Positions 1 through 7,265 of a stretch of DNA of 64,000 bases are shown piece by piece. Every line of letters begins with the position of its first letter. The first letter of the stretch is position 1. The DNA comes from VMDJ01 sp038146785 (lineage in GTDB: Bacteria > Pseudomonadota > Gammaproteobacteria > Chromatiales > Chromatiaceae), in NCBI GenBank assembly GCA_038146785.1, contig JAYQSI010000002.1:47190-111189 (forward strand), in the 5' to 3' direction. The notes under the pieces are model-generated. The model was not told the DNA's origin and ran no database searches. It saw nothing but the letters and a program-made list of their open reading frames with translations. The translations under genes and the position numbers were made by a program.

Positions 1-478
1 GTTGTTGATAACTCAGATGATTATTTGCGATCACTTGTTCGCGATCTGGCGTTAACTTGATCAGTGCTTGAGCAAGCTTGTCCAATTGATTGGCAATCAG
101 AGACGGGTCGGTCCATAGATGAGGATCGGTATCCTCGTCATGCCCTTCATGGTGATGGTGTTCGAGTAGCTCTACGCCGTCACGCAGGTCAACAATCAGG
201 ATGCTTGGATTAACAGCCTTGATGCGATTCATCCAAGCAGCTTCGTAGGGTAGGCCTGAACGGACAAAAATATCAGCCTTGCTAAGGGCGACCAGCTGGC
301 GAGGTGTGGGGCTATAGGTGGCAGGGCTGTAACCGGCGGTGACTAAGCTCTCTACCTGATTATCAGCATCAAGTGCTTTTAGTACTGGTACCAAAGGCGG
401 CACGCTCACAAAGATGCTGGCAGCCTGCGTGACCGTGGCAGCAAATAAGCAAAAGAAGAGACTGAGAAGTCGGATCAT
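1..478 (-). CDS. Metal (zinc-type) ABC transporter substrate-binding protein, 3' end outside window
   Basis: Periplasmic binding protein of the ZnuA/cluster 9 family, which hands Zn(II) (or Mn(II)) to an inner-membrane ABC permease. About 159 residues are visible from the ATG at 478. They show a signal peptide ending near TQA-AS, the first lobe, a His/Asp-rich loop (HHHHEGHDEDTD, about residues 109-120) typical of ZnuA proteins, and the conserved DPHLWTDP motif just after it. The rest, including the second-lobe ligands, lies beyond base 1. A near-perfect Zur operator lies about 27 bases upstream, which supports zinc as the substrate. znuA is likely, but the permease and ATPase genes are not visible, so no symbol is given. 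Confidence 0.88.
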   Translation of the reverse strand, partial: MIRLLSLFFCLFAATVTQAASIFVSVPPLVPVLKALDADNQVESLVTAGYSPATYSPTPRQLVALSKADIFVRSGLPYEAAWMNRIKAVNPSILIVDLRDGVELLEHHHHEGHDEDTDPHLWTDPSLIANQLDKLAQALIKLTPDREQVIANNHLSYQQ

Positions 479-504
479 GGAGAAACGCTAGAATAATTCT
501 TAAT

Positions 505-519
505 TGTTATATTATAACA
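505..519. promoter_or_regulatory. Zur operator (zinc uptake regulator box)
   Basis: TGTTATATTATAACA is a perfect 7-1-7 inverted repeat. It matches the gammaproteobacterial Zur consensus core TGTTATA-N-TATAACA as I know it, and the flanks (AAT on one side, TTC on the other) also fit. It sits just upstream of the minus-strand zinc-type binding protein, so Zur repression under zinc sufficiency is expected. Confidence 0.85.
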
Positions 520-538
520 TTCTAGGTTTTAGCGGGCG

Positions 539-560
539 TAAAAAAAGCGCCAGCGGCGCT
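539..560 (-). terminator. Rho-independent terminator of purKE
   Basis: Stem AGCGCC / GGCGCT with a 3-base loop at 546-560. Read on the minus strand it is followed by a run of Ts (539-545), eight bases past the purE stop codon. Confidence 0.8.
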
Positions 561-567
561 TTCTTTG

Positions 568-1077
568 TTATTTGTTAAACGAGGGCCCGTCTTTTTCCCA
601 GTTGCCGACTTTGGTCATCACCATGTCATCCAAAGACTGTTTGTAATCAGCGACTTGTTTGGCGATGGCGCTGTCAGCTGTGCCTAGAATTTGCGCGGCA
701 AGGATGCCTGCATTCTTAGCGCCATTAATAGCAACGGTTGCGACAGGAACACCTGGCGGCATCTGCACGATTGAGAGCAACGAGTCTTCACCGCTCAACG
801 CTGATGATTTAACCGGAACACCGATGACAGGTAATGAGGTGATCGCTGCAACCATACCGGGTAGGTGAGCTGCGCCACCGGCACCTGCGATGATGACTTT
901 TAAGCCACGTTCAATTGCAGTTTGTGAGTATTCATAAAGACGCTGCGGTGTGCGGTGAGCAGAAACGATGGTCATTTCATAAGCGATACCAAATTCGCTT
1001 AATTGGTCTGCAGCAGCTTGCATGACCGGAAGGTCTGAATCGCTACCCATGATGATGCCAACTTTGATGTCACTCAT
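568..1077 (-). CDS. purE: N5-carboxyaminoimidazole ribonucleotide mutase PurE
   Basis: Class I PurE converts N5-CAIR to CAIR in de novo purine synthesis and works directly after PurK. The product is 169 residues, the usual class I length. It has the N-terminal phosphate-binding GSDSDLPVM, the SAHRTPQR motif and the GAGGAAHLPGM loop, all classic active-site segments. The start MSDIKV at 1077 was chosen because GGAGAA lies 7 bases upstream; an in-frame ATG at 1095 would add six residues but lies inside purK without a good ribosome site. The gene overlaps purK by 8 bases, so the two are translationally coupled. A terminator follows. Confidence 0.97.
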   Translation of the reverse strand: MSDIKVGIIMGSDSDLPVMQAAADQLSEFGIAYEMTIVSAHRTPQRLYEYSQTAIERGLKVIIAGAGGAAHLPGMVAAITSLPVIGVPVKSSALSGEDSLLSIVQMPPGVPVATVAINGAKNAGILAAQILGTADSAIAKQVADYKQSLDDMVMTKVGNWEKDGPSFNK

Positions 1078-2227
1078 CGTTTTTCTCCGCGCCAATCGTA
1101 ATTAAGGTTTTAACCAAAGCCGCTTTTTCTGCCGCTTGCTTGATGTCTTTGTCGAGAATGGTGATATGGCCCATCTTACGGTATGGGCTGGTTTTATTCT
1201 TGCCGTATAAGTGCAAATTCACACCCGAGATGCTCAGTGTCTCATCTAGGCCGCGTAGCTCTGGCTTGCCTGTTTCTCCCGGTGCGCCCAATAGATTGAC
1301 CATGGCGGCAGGGCATAAGGTTTCTGTGCTACCCAGGGGTAATCCAAGAATGGCGCGTAAATGTTGTTCGAACTGGTCGGTGATGTTGGCTTCGATCGTG
1401 TGATGGCCTGAGTTATGGGTGCGTGGTGCGATTTCGTTCACAAGCACTTGGCCATCTTCGGTGACAAACATTTCAACGCCAAAAATACCCACACCATTGA
1501 GTGCTTCTACCGTCTTCTCTGCAATGCGTTGCGCTTCTTGTGCAACGGTCTCTGGAATCAACGCTGGGGCCAACAAGATGTCCAGCATGTTTTCATCGTT
1601 GAACACCATTTCAACTGGAGGATAGGTTTTCACTTCGCCTTTGGTGCTACGTGCAACCAAGATGGCAATTTCTTTGTCGGCTTTAACAAATCGCTCAATG
1701 AGTGAAGGTACGGGTAGGTGTTTATCAAAGCTATCTGCAGTTTTCATGATCGCAACACCGCGACCGTCATACCCACCGCGACGGGCTTTTTGCACTAAGG
1801 GGTAGCCGAATTGCTCAAAGAGTTCAGCAGAGGGTTCGTTTGCCTCAATGAACTCTGAGGTCGGAATGTCGTTATCGGCTAAAAATTGCTTTTGAACGAG
1901 CTTGTCTTGAATGGTTTTCAGAACGGCAGAAGAGGGATAAACGGCTTTGCCTTCAGCCTCTAAGCTCGCCAGGGTGTCTGCGTCGATATCTTCAAGCTCA
2001 AAGGTGAGCACGTCGACCTCATTGGATAACTGACGAATGGCATCCGCATCGTAGTAACCGGCAACCAGTTGTTTGGCTGCAAGTTGACAGGCGGGACAAT
2101 GATCATCAGGGTCGAGTACTGTGCAGGTAGCCCCCAGGCGTTTTGCCGCCTTGATCGTCATGCGACCGAGTTGTCCGCCACCGATCAATCCGATCTTGGC
2201 GAGAGGGTATGAATGGCTACTGCTCAT
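1070..2227 (-). CDS. purK: N5-carboxyaminoimidazole ribonucleotide synthase PurK
   Basis: ATP-grasp enzyme that carboxylates AIR to N5-CAIR with ATP and bicarbonate. The product is 385 residues. It shows the N-terminal Rossmann-like segment GLIGGGQLGRM (about 13-23), a central ATP-grasp with KARRGGYDGRGV (about 147-158), and the C-terminal ATP/metal site with FGVEMFVTEDGQVLVNE and APRTHNSGHHT. All are diagnostic of PurK. It is first in the purK-purE pair on the minus strand and overlaps purE. Confidence 0.97.
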   Translation of the reverse strand: MSSSHSYPLAKIGLIGGGQLGRMTIKAAKRLGATCTVLDPDDHCPACQLAAKQLVAGYYDADAIRQLSNEVDVLTFELEDIDADTLASLEAEGKAVYPSSAVLKTIQDKLVQKQFLADNDIPTSEFIEANEPSAELFEQFGYPLVQKARRGGYDGRGVAIMKTADSFDKHLPVPSLIERFVKADKEIAILVARSTKGEVKTYPPVEMVFNDENMLDILLAPALIPETVAQEAQRIAEKTVEALNGVGIFGVEMFVTEDGQVLVNEIAPRTHNSGHHTIEANITDQFEQHLRAILGLPLGSTETLCPAAMVNLLGAPGETGKPELRGLDETLSISGVNLHLYGKNKTSPYRKMGHITILDKDIKQAAEKAALVKTLITIGAEKNDE

Positions 2228-2308
2228 AGCGAAGTCTCAACGGGCCTAAGCCCCGGAAAAACGGCGAATTTTACACCAAAAAGAACCTATCGCGCATCGT
2301 CTAGCGTA

Positions 2309-3877
2309 TTAAGTGGCTAGTCTGCATTCGGCGGCTTCAATCGCTTGCTTGAGATCCATAAACTGTTGATCTAAAGGGATTTTATCCAATGATCGCAAGC
2401 GGGATAGGGTGTTGTAAGCGTGCCCATGCGGCGACACAGTCAACACCTTATGGCCTTCTTCTTTAGCGATCTCGAATAATTCCTCTAATGCCAGCGCTGC
2501 ACTGGTATCAAGATGAGTGATTTTGCTGAGATCGTAAATGAGGGTTTGTGGATGCAAATGCGCACCTAGGTCAGCGATGTGATGGACCAGTTGTCTTGCA
2601 GAAGCATATGAGTAACTGCCGTTCATTGTGATCAGTTGTACGTCATCGCATTGTTGATGAAAGCTCACACCTTTAACTTCTTCTTGCTCGGTCCACTCAG
2701 CAGTAATAAAACCCGCCATGACCAAGCCAACAGCAACAGCAGTGACAAGGTCTGCAAACACAGTGAGTGACAAGGTGACGAGCATCACCACCATTTTGGC
2801 GCGCGGTGCTGTTTTGATTCTTCGCAGATATTCCCAATCGATAATGTCCCAACCGACTTTTAAAAGAATGGCGGCCAAGATGGCATGAGGAATTTTTTCA
2901 GCTATTGGGCCTAGGCCTAAAACAAGCGTCAGTAAGATAACGGCATGTAGTGCGCCAGAAATCGGAGTGCGGCCACCTGCGCGAACATTCACAACGGTGC
3001 GCATGGTTGCGCCGGCACCTGGCAAGCCACCAATCAGGCTAGAGAACATATTGCCAATGCCTTGACCGATTAATTCCTTATTCGGCTTGTGCTGAGTGCG
3101 CGTGATCGCGTCGGCAACTAATGATGTTAATAAGCTATCAATTGAACCTAGCAAGGCAAGAATTAAGGCAGCTTTGAATAAGGTAAAAATATGCGAGTCA
3201 AAAAGATTGGGAATGATGAGCTGGGGTAGGCCAGTGGGGACCTCGCCAATCACAGGTGCTTGAGTGAACAGCATCATTGAAAGCAAGGTGCCAACAATCA
3301 AGGCAGCTAGAGCAGAAGGTAATACAGCACTTAAGCGCTTAGGCCAAAAAATACCAATCGCTAAACCGACAGTCGCAATAATCAACGCATCAGAATTGAT
3401 GAGTACGTTTCCGCTTAGCCATGCATCAATGGCACCGACTGGACCGCCGGCAACGGATGTGGCGCCGACAAAGGGCAGCGTCTGAATAAGAATGATGATG
3501 ACGCCAATGCCGCTCATAAAGCCGGATACAACCGAATAGGGTGTGTAGGCGATATAGCGCCCAAGCTTGAGCATGCCAAAGGCGATTTGAATGAGGCCGC
3601 CAAGAAAAACAATCGTGAAGGCATCAGCAAGATTGCCAGAATATTGGGTAACGACCGCACCCATCACCACAGTCATCGGACCTGTTGGACCTGAAACTTG
3701 TGAATCGGTACCGCCAAAGATGGCTGCAAAGAAGCCGACAGCGATCGCACCGTACAAGCCTGCCATTGGACCAAGGCCAGAAGCCACGCCAAATGCCATT
3801 GCTAAGGGGAGTGCCACGACAGCTGCAGTGACGCCACCATAGATGTCGCCACGGATATTCTGAAAATGAATAGCCAT
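2309..3877 (-). CDS. SulP family anion transporter, BicA-like, with STAS domain
   Basis: Inner-membrane SulP permease of 522 residues with a C-terminal STAS domain (about 400-515, with the DTSAALALEEL segment). The N-terminus (FQNIRGDIYGGVTAAVVALP) and the SGPTGPMTVVM segment follow cyanobacterial BicA more closely than classical sulfate permeases. The glycine-rich GGLPGAGATMRTVVN motif of BicA-type SulP proteins is also present. Bicarbonate uptake with sodium is a reasonable inference in an autotroph, but sulfate or another anion cannot be excluded. It is transcribed alone, diverging from the 3971 gene, and is clearly less BicA-like than the copy at 37210. Confidence 0.85.
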   Translation of the reverse strand: MAIHFQNIRGDIYGGVTAAVVALPLAMAFGVASGLGPMAGLYGAIAVGFFAAIFGGTDSQVSGPTGPMTVVMGAVVTQYSGNLADAFTIVFLGGLIQIAFGMLKLGRYIAYTPYSVVSGFMSGIGVIIILIQTLPFVGATSVAGGPVGAIDAWLSGNVLINSDALIIATVGLAIGIFWPKRLSAVLPSALAALIVGTLLSMMLFTQAPVIGEVPTGLPQLIIPNLFDSHIFTLFKAALILALLGSIDSLLTSLVADAITRTQHKPNKELIGQGIGNMFSSLIGGLPGAGATMRTVVNVRAGGRTPISGALHAVILLTLVLGLGPIAEKIPHAILAAILLKVGWDIIDWEYLRRIKTAPRAKMVVMLVTLSLTVFADLVTAVAVGLVMAGFITAEWTEQEEVKGVSFHQQCDDVQLITMNGSYSYASARQLVHHIADLGAHLHPQTLIYDLSKITHLDTSAALALEELFEIAKEEGHKVLTVSPHGHAYNTLSRLRSLDKIPLDQQFMDLKQAIEAAECRLAT

Positions 3878-3970
3878 TAATTTATTTAAGGAAATGCTAA
3901 AGCGCTAGATTGACACAAAATGATGCAGATACGCGATAATTATTCGAAGAAATTTACCCGTGAGAACGCT

Positions 3971-4282
3971 ATGAGCACACCTAAAACCTATATGGGCATC
4001 GATAAGGACCCAAAAGGCGCCATGAACCCTACCGGAAACGTCATTCGAGACGCCTGGGTGTTCGGTTTAATCCCTGAAACTGAGACCTGCGAAGGCTGGA
4101 GTGTGGGCCAAGTTGATGTGCTTTACGATCAGGTATCAAAGGCTTGGGAGCCCTATGCGAACTTGCCGTCCCGCTTACCACCTGAGTTGGCAGAGAAGCA
4201 TCAACGCATCTATCAAGCGGCTGTCGACCAGGCTCGAGACAAGGGCTGGGATCCAGATCAAGCGGTTGCCAACGAAGAATAA
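3971..4282 (+). CDS. Conserved-looking small protein of unknown function
   Basis: A 103-residue soluble acidic protein that I do not recognise. The start MSTPKTYMG at 3971 has GAGAA just upstream; an in-frame ATG at 3920 would add 17 poor-looking residues. No signal peptide or membrane segment is seen. The C-terminal half (LPPELAEKHQRIYQAAVDQARDKGWDPDQ) looks helical. The stop codon overlaps the next ATG by one base (TAATG), which marks a coupled pair with the 4282 gene and a likely operon continuing into the bax-like genes. Confidence 0.7.
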   Translation: MSTPKTYMGIDKDPKGAMNPTGNVIRDAWVFGLIPETETCEGWSVGQVDVLYDQVSKAWEPYANLPSRLPPELAEKHQRIYQAAVDQARDKGWDPDQAVANEE

Positions 4283-4719
4283 TGACAGGCTGGACTGAAA
4301 CGTTTTTTCGTCCAGATGAAATAGAGCGCGAGCGGATAACCATACCGGCAGCGCTCTACAATTTATGCCGCTTGATGCTCTCGCGTTGTAACTATACGCA
4401 TATGTATGTGCCGGTTCGTTCCCTGCAGATACAAGCGATCATCGATGAAGAAGAAGTGATCTTTGTGGATGGTCAGGGTTATATGGTGAAAGACGGTGAA
4501 GGTGGTAAGGTCATCAAGCTTTCTTGGTTATTCCATCATGACGATCGTGGCGATGACCTGAATGCACCGGCGCCGATAGAGTTGGCGTTATATGCCGATG
4601 ATTCGCGCGAACTCCATACGCGACTGATTACCGAGTTTCGGTTAGCACTTGAGCAAATCGAAGAACGAATGGCCCATGGAGATGGGGGTAAGGCAACGGT
4701 CTTGCCTTTTAAAGCTTAG
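4282..4719 (+). CDS. Unknown 145-residue protein
   Basis: I do not recognise this protein. It is 145 residues, soluble, with no signal peptide or membrane segment. The N-terminal TGWTETFFRPDEIERERITIPAAL leads into a beta-rich middle (IQAIIDEEEVIFVDGQG, then KVIKLSWLF) and a helical C-terminal part. Translation is coupled to the upstream 103-residue protein through a TAATG overlap, and the next gene follows after 8 bases. This makes a five-gene plus-strand run from 3971 to 7265. Confidence 0.7.
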   Translation: MTGWTETFFRPDEIERERITIPAALYNLCRLMLSRCNYTHMYVPVRSLQIQAIIDEEEVIFVDGQGYMVKDGEGGKVIKLSWLFHHDDRGDDLNAPAPIELALYADDSRELHTRLITEFRLALEQIEERMAHGDGGKATVLPFKA

Positions 4720-4727
4720 GAGAAAGC

Positions 4728-5483
4728 ATGCAAATCGATTTCAAACGTTATCACTGGTGTATACCCAAGTTGCTCGCTGGCGCAGTCGTGCTGTTTGTGA
4801 TTTTTGTTATCTATCAATTGATGCCTGATGAGCAGCAAGCGGTTGAAGAAGAAGGCGTGCTGGGTAAAACCAATGAGTTTATTGAAAAGGTTGCGGCTGT
4901 TGCCCGAACCCGTAATGCAGAAATCCTTGAAACCCGTAAATGGCTCGTCGATCAGATGCGTAACGATGCGCCAAGTGATGCAGATAAAGAGCAAATCTTG
5001 ACATTAGCCGAAAAATATAAGCTCAAACCAGATGATCATGAACTGCCTGTCATGGTATGGCACTTGCTTCAGCGTGTTGATGTGGTGCCTGTTTCATTGG
5101 TTGTTGCTCAAGCTGCAAATGAGTCAGCGTGGGGTAAGTCTCGTTTCGCGCGTGAGGGAAATAATCTGTTTGGTATTTGGTGTTACACCGAAGGCTGCGG
5201 CATTGTGCCTAAGCTACGTAAAGATGAAGCTAAGCATGAAGTCAGGCGTTACGACTCGTTTAAAGACTCTGTTATTGACTACATGAAAAACATCAATCGC
5301 CACCGCGCCTATCAAAAGCTACGTGAGATTCGAGCAGCGGAGCGTGCAGCGGGGCGTGAGCTAAGTGGGCATCGCTTGGCAGCGGGTTTAGCTAAGTACT
5401 CAGAGATCGGAGATGAGTACATTAAGCGGATACGCGCGATTATTGATGGTCGTAAGCTAGCCTTGCTCGATACGGTTGAGTAG
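4728..5483 (+). CDS. Bax-like glucosaminidase (GH73/FlgJ-type), membrane anchored, copy 1
   Basis: Peptidoglycan N-acetylglucosaminidase of the Bax family, 251 residues. One N-terminal membrane segment (about 14-30, LLAGAVVLFVIFVIYQL) anchors a periplasmic catalytic domain. The core motif SLVVAQAANESAWGKSRFAREGN (about 123-145) carries the family's catalytic Glu, followed by NLFGIWCYTEGCG. The role is cleavage of cell-wall glycan. The ribosome site GGAGAAAGC overlaps the previous stop codon. The gene is immediately followed by a second copy that overlaps its end by 8 bases, so the pair is a tandem duplication. Confidence 0.9.
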   Translation: MQIDFKRYHWCIPKLLAGAVVLFVIFVIYQLMPDEQQAVEEEGVLGKTNEFIEKVAAVARTRNAEILETRKWLVDQMRNDAPSDADKEQILTLAEKYKLKPDDHELPVMVWHLLQRVDVVPVSLVVAQAANESAWGKSRFAREGNNLFGIWCYTEGCGIVPKLRKDEAKHEVRRYDSFKDSVIDYMKNINRHRAYQKLREIRAAERAAGRELSGHRLAAGLAKYSEIGDEYIKRIRAIIDGRKLALLDTVE

Positions 5484-6195
5484 TCATTTGCATAAGCTTT
5501 TAACAAGTAGTTTTTTGATACTCGCCTTATGGGTCGGACATGCATCGTCCCAATCATCCCAAGAGGTTTTTATACATACTGTTGCCAAAGCTGCACAAAG
5601 TGGTAATGCAGAGAGCCTCAGGACGCGTACTTGGTTGGCGCAACGTTATGTTTACTTTCAATTGAGCCCGCAAGATCAAGCAATTGTTTTGGATCTTGCC
5701 GATGAGTTCTGGGTGGATGTTGACGATAAATCCTTTAAGCAGATTGTTGGCGAGCTGCTGATCAAAATTGATGAAGTACCACCTTCATTGGTTGTTGCTC
5801 AAGCGATCAATGAATCAGGGTGGGGGCGCTCGCGTTTTGCCCAAGAGGCAAATAATTTATTTGGCATGTGGTGCTATACGCCGGGTTGCGGCTTGGTTCC
5901 GGCGCGTCGCCGAGCGAATGATAAACATGAGGTTAAGCGTTATGCGTCTATTCAGGATTCAGTGGATGAGTATTTGCGCAATATTAATCGCAACAAGGCC
6001 TATATCGAGCTGCGCGCCTTAAGGGCAGAGCAGCGTCAGCGCTTGCAGCCTTTATCTGGAGAGTATTTGGCGCAGGGTTTACGTCGCTATTCATCCATTG
6101 GTGCTGAATATGTGAATCGCATTCGCGGCATTATCCGTTCACGTCAACTCGACCGTTTAGATCAGCAATATAAAGTGCCAGGCTATCGTCGATGA
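5476..6195 (+). CDS. Bax-like glucosaminidase, secreted, copy 2
   Basis: A 239-residue paralogue of the preceding protein. The core SLVVAQAINESGWGRSRFAQ and NLFGMWCYTPGCG are preserved, including the catalytic Glu. In place of a membrane anchor it appears to have a cleavable signal peptide (LLTSSFLILALWVGHASSQ), so this copy may be free in the periplasm. The start is uncertain: no ATG fits, and TTG at 5476 (overlapping copy 1) or TTG at 5488 are the candidates, both with weak ribosome sites, which suggests translational coupling. The stop overlaps the next ATG (ATGA). Confidence 0.85.
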   Translation: MSSHLHKLLTSSFLILALWVGHASSQSSQEVFIHTVAKAAQSGNAESLRTRTWLAQRYVYFQLSPQDQAIVLDLADEFWVDVDDKSFKQIVGELLIKIDEVPPSLVVAQAINESGWGRSRFAQEANNLFGMWCYTPGCGLVPARRRANDKHEVKRYASIQDSVDEYLRNINRNKAYIELRALRAEQRQRLQPLSGEYLAQGLRRYSSIGAEYVNRIRGIIRSRQLDRLDQQYKVPGYRR

Positions 6196-7265
6196 GGATA
6201 GGTCTGCTGCTCTTGTCTCTGTTGTTCTTGATGACAGGCTGCTCAAATAAAAACCCGCATTACGATCCCAGTAAGTCACATCATCGTGAAGATGGTTTTG
6301 CTAATCGATATAGCGGTCGTGCAAAGAAGGAAGGCTTCTGGAAGTGGCAATGGGAGCGCCGCGTGGCAGATTTACCCAAGCCGCCGACATCGCCTATTCA
6401 GCCGATAGAGCCTGATCTCAGCTTTATTCAAAACAACCGCACCCAAACTGCGGCGACATGGGTGGGGCATGCGACGGTGCTTTTACAGACTGCTGGACTC
6501 AATATCCTGACCGATCCGCAATGGAGTGACCGAGCATCCCCGGTGAGTTTTGCAGGACCCACGCGTCACCAAAAGCCGGGTGTGCCATTTGATCAATTGC
6601 CACCGATTGATGTGGTGTTGATCTCACATAATCATTACGACCATCTCGACCTTCAAACTGTGCGCGATTTGATGGCTAACCATCCAGGGATTCGTTTCTA
6701 TGTGCCATTAGGTGTTGATGCGTGGTTTGAGCGCAATGTTGAGGGCACTCAGCTTAAGGGTGAGTCAGCCAATGTGATTGCGATGGACTGGGATGATAAG
6801 ACGGTTATCCAGGGTGCTAAAGGTGAGGTGGAATTGCAGTTTCATGCAGTTCAGCACTGGAGTGCACGTACACCATGGGACCGTTATGAAACCCTGTGGG
6901 GTGGATGGGCGGTTCTTCATCCAGAGTTTCGATTTTGGTTCTCAGGTGATCTAGGTTATTCCAAAGATACGCAGGATGCTGGTAAGCGATTAGGTTCAGT
7001 CGATCTTGCAGCGATAGCCATTGGTGCCTATGAGCCACGTTGGTTTATGCAGCAGATGCATATCAATCCGGCAGAAGCGGTGAAAGTGATGCAAGAAGTC
7101 GGCGCTAAACACGCGTTAGCGGTTCATTGGGGTACCTTCGAGCGCCTTACCGATGAATCTTTAGATGAGCCGCCACGCGCGCTAAAAAAGGTCTTAGATT
7201 CAATGCCTGAGCCGCGGCCAGATTTTCGTGTGCTGGCTCACGGTCAGACATGGAAGTTTGATTAG
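6192..7265 (+). CDS. MBL-fold metallo-hydrolase lipoprotein (RomA/NAPE-PLD type)
   Basis: A 357-residue metallo-beta-lactamase-fold hydrolase with an N-terminal lipoprotein signal (LLLLSLLFLMTGC, acylated Cys17). The metal motif is HNHYDHLD (about residue 151), with downstream TWVGHATVLLQT, FSGDLGY and VHWGTFE. These match the RomA / N-acyl-phosphatidylethanolamine phospholipase D-like family (L-ascorbate-6-P lactonase-like fold). The substrate in bacteria is not established; membrane lipid turnover is possible. It is last in the run with the Bax genes and converges on cbbO, overlapping its end by 4 bases. Confidence 0.88.
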   Translation: MRIGLLLLSLLFLMTGCSNKNPHYDPSKSHHREDGFANRYSGRAKKEGFWKWQWERRVADLPKPPTSPIQPIEPDLSFIQNNRTQTAATWVGHATVLLQTAGLNILTDPQWSDRASPVSFAGPTRHQKPGVPFDQLPPIDVVLISHNHYDHLDLQTVRDLMANHPGIRFYVPLGVDAWFERNVEGTQLKGESANVIAMDWDDKTVIQGAKGEVELQFHAVQHWSARTPWDRYETLWGGWAVLHPEFRFWFSGDLGYSKDTQDAGKRLGSVDLAAIAIGAYEPRWFMQQMHINPAEAVKVMQEVGAKHALAVHWGTFERLTDESLDEPPRALKKVLDSMPEPRPDFRVLAHGQTWKFD

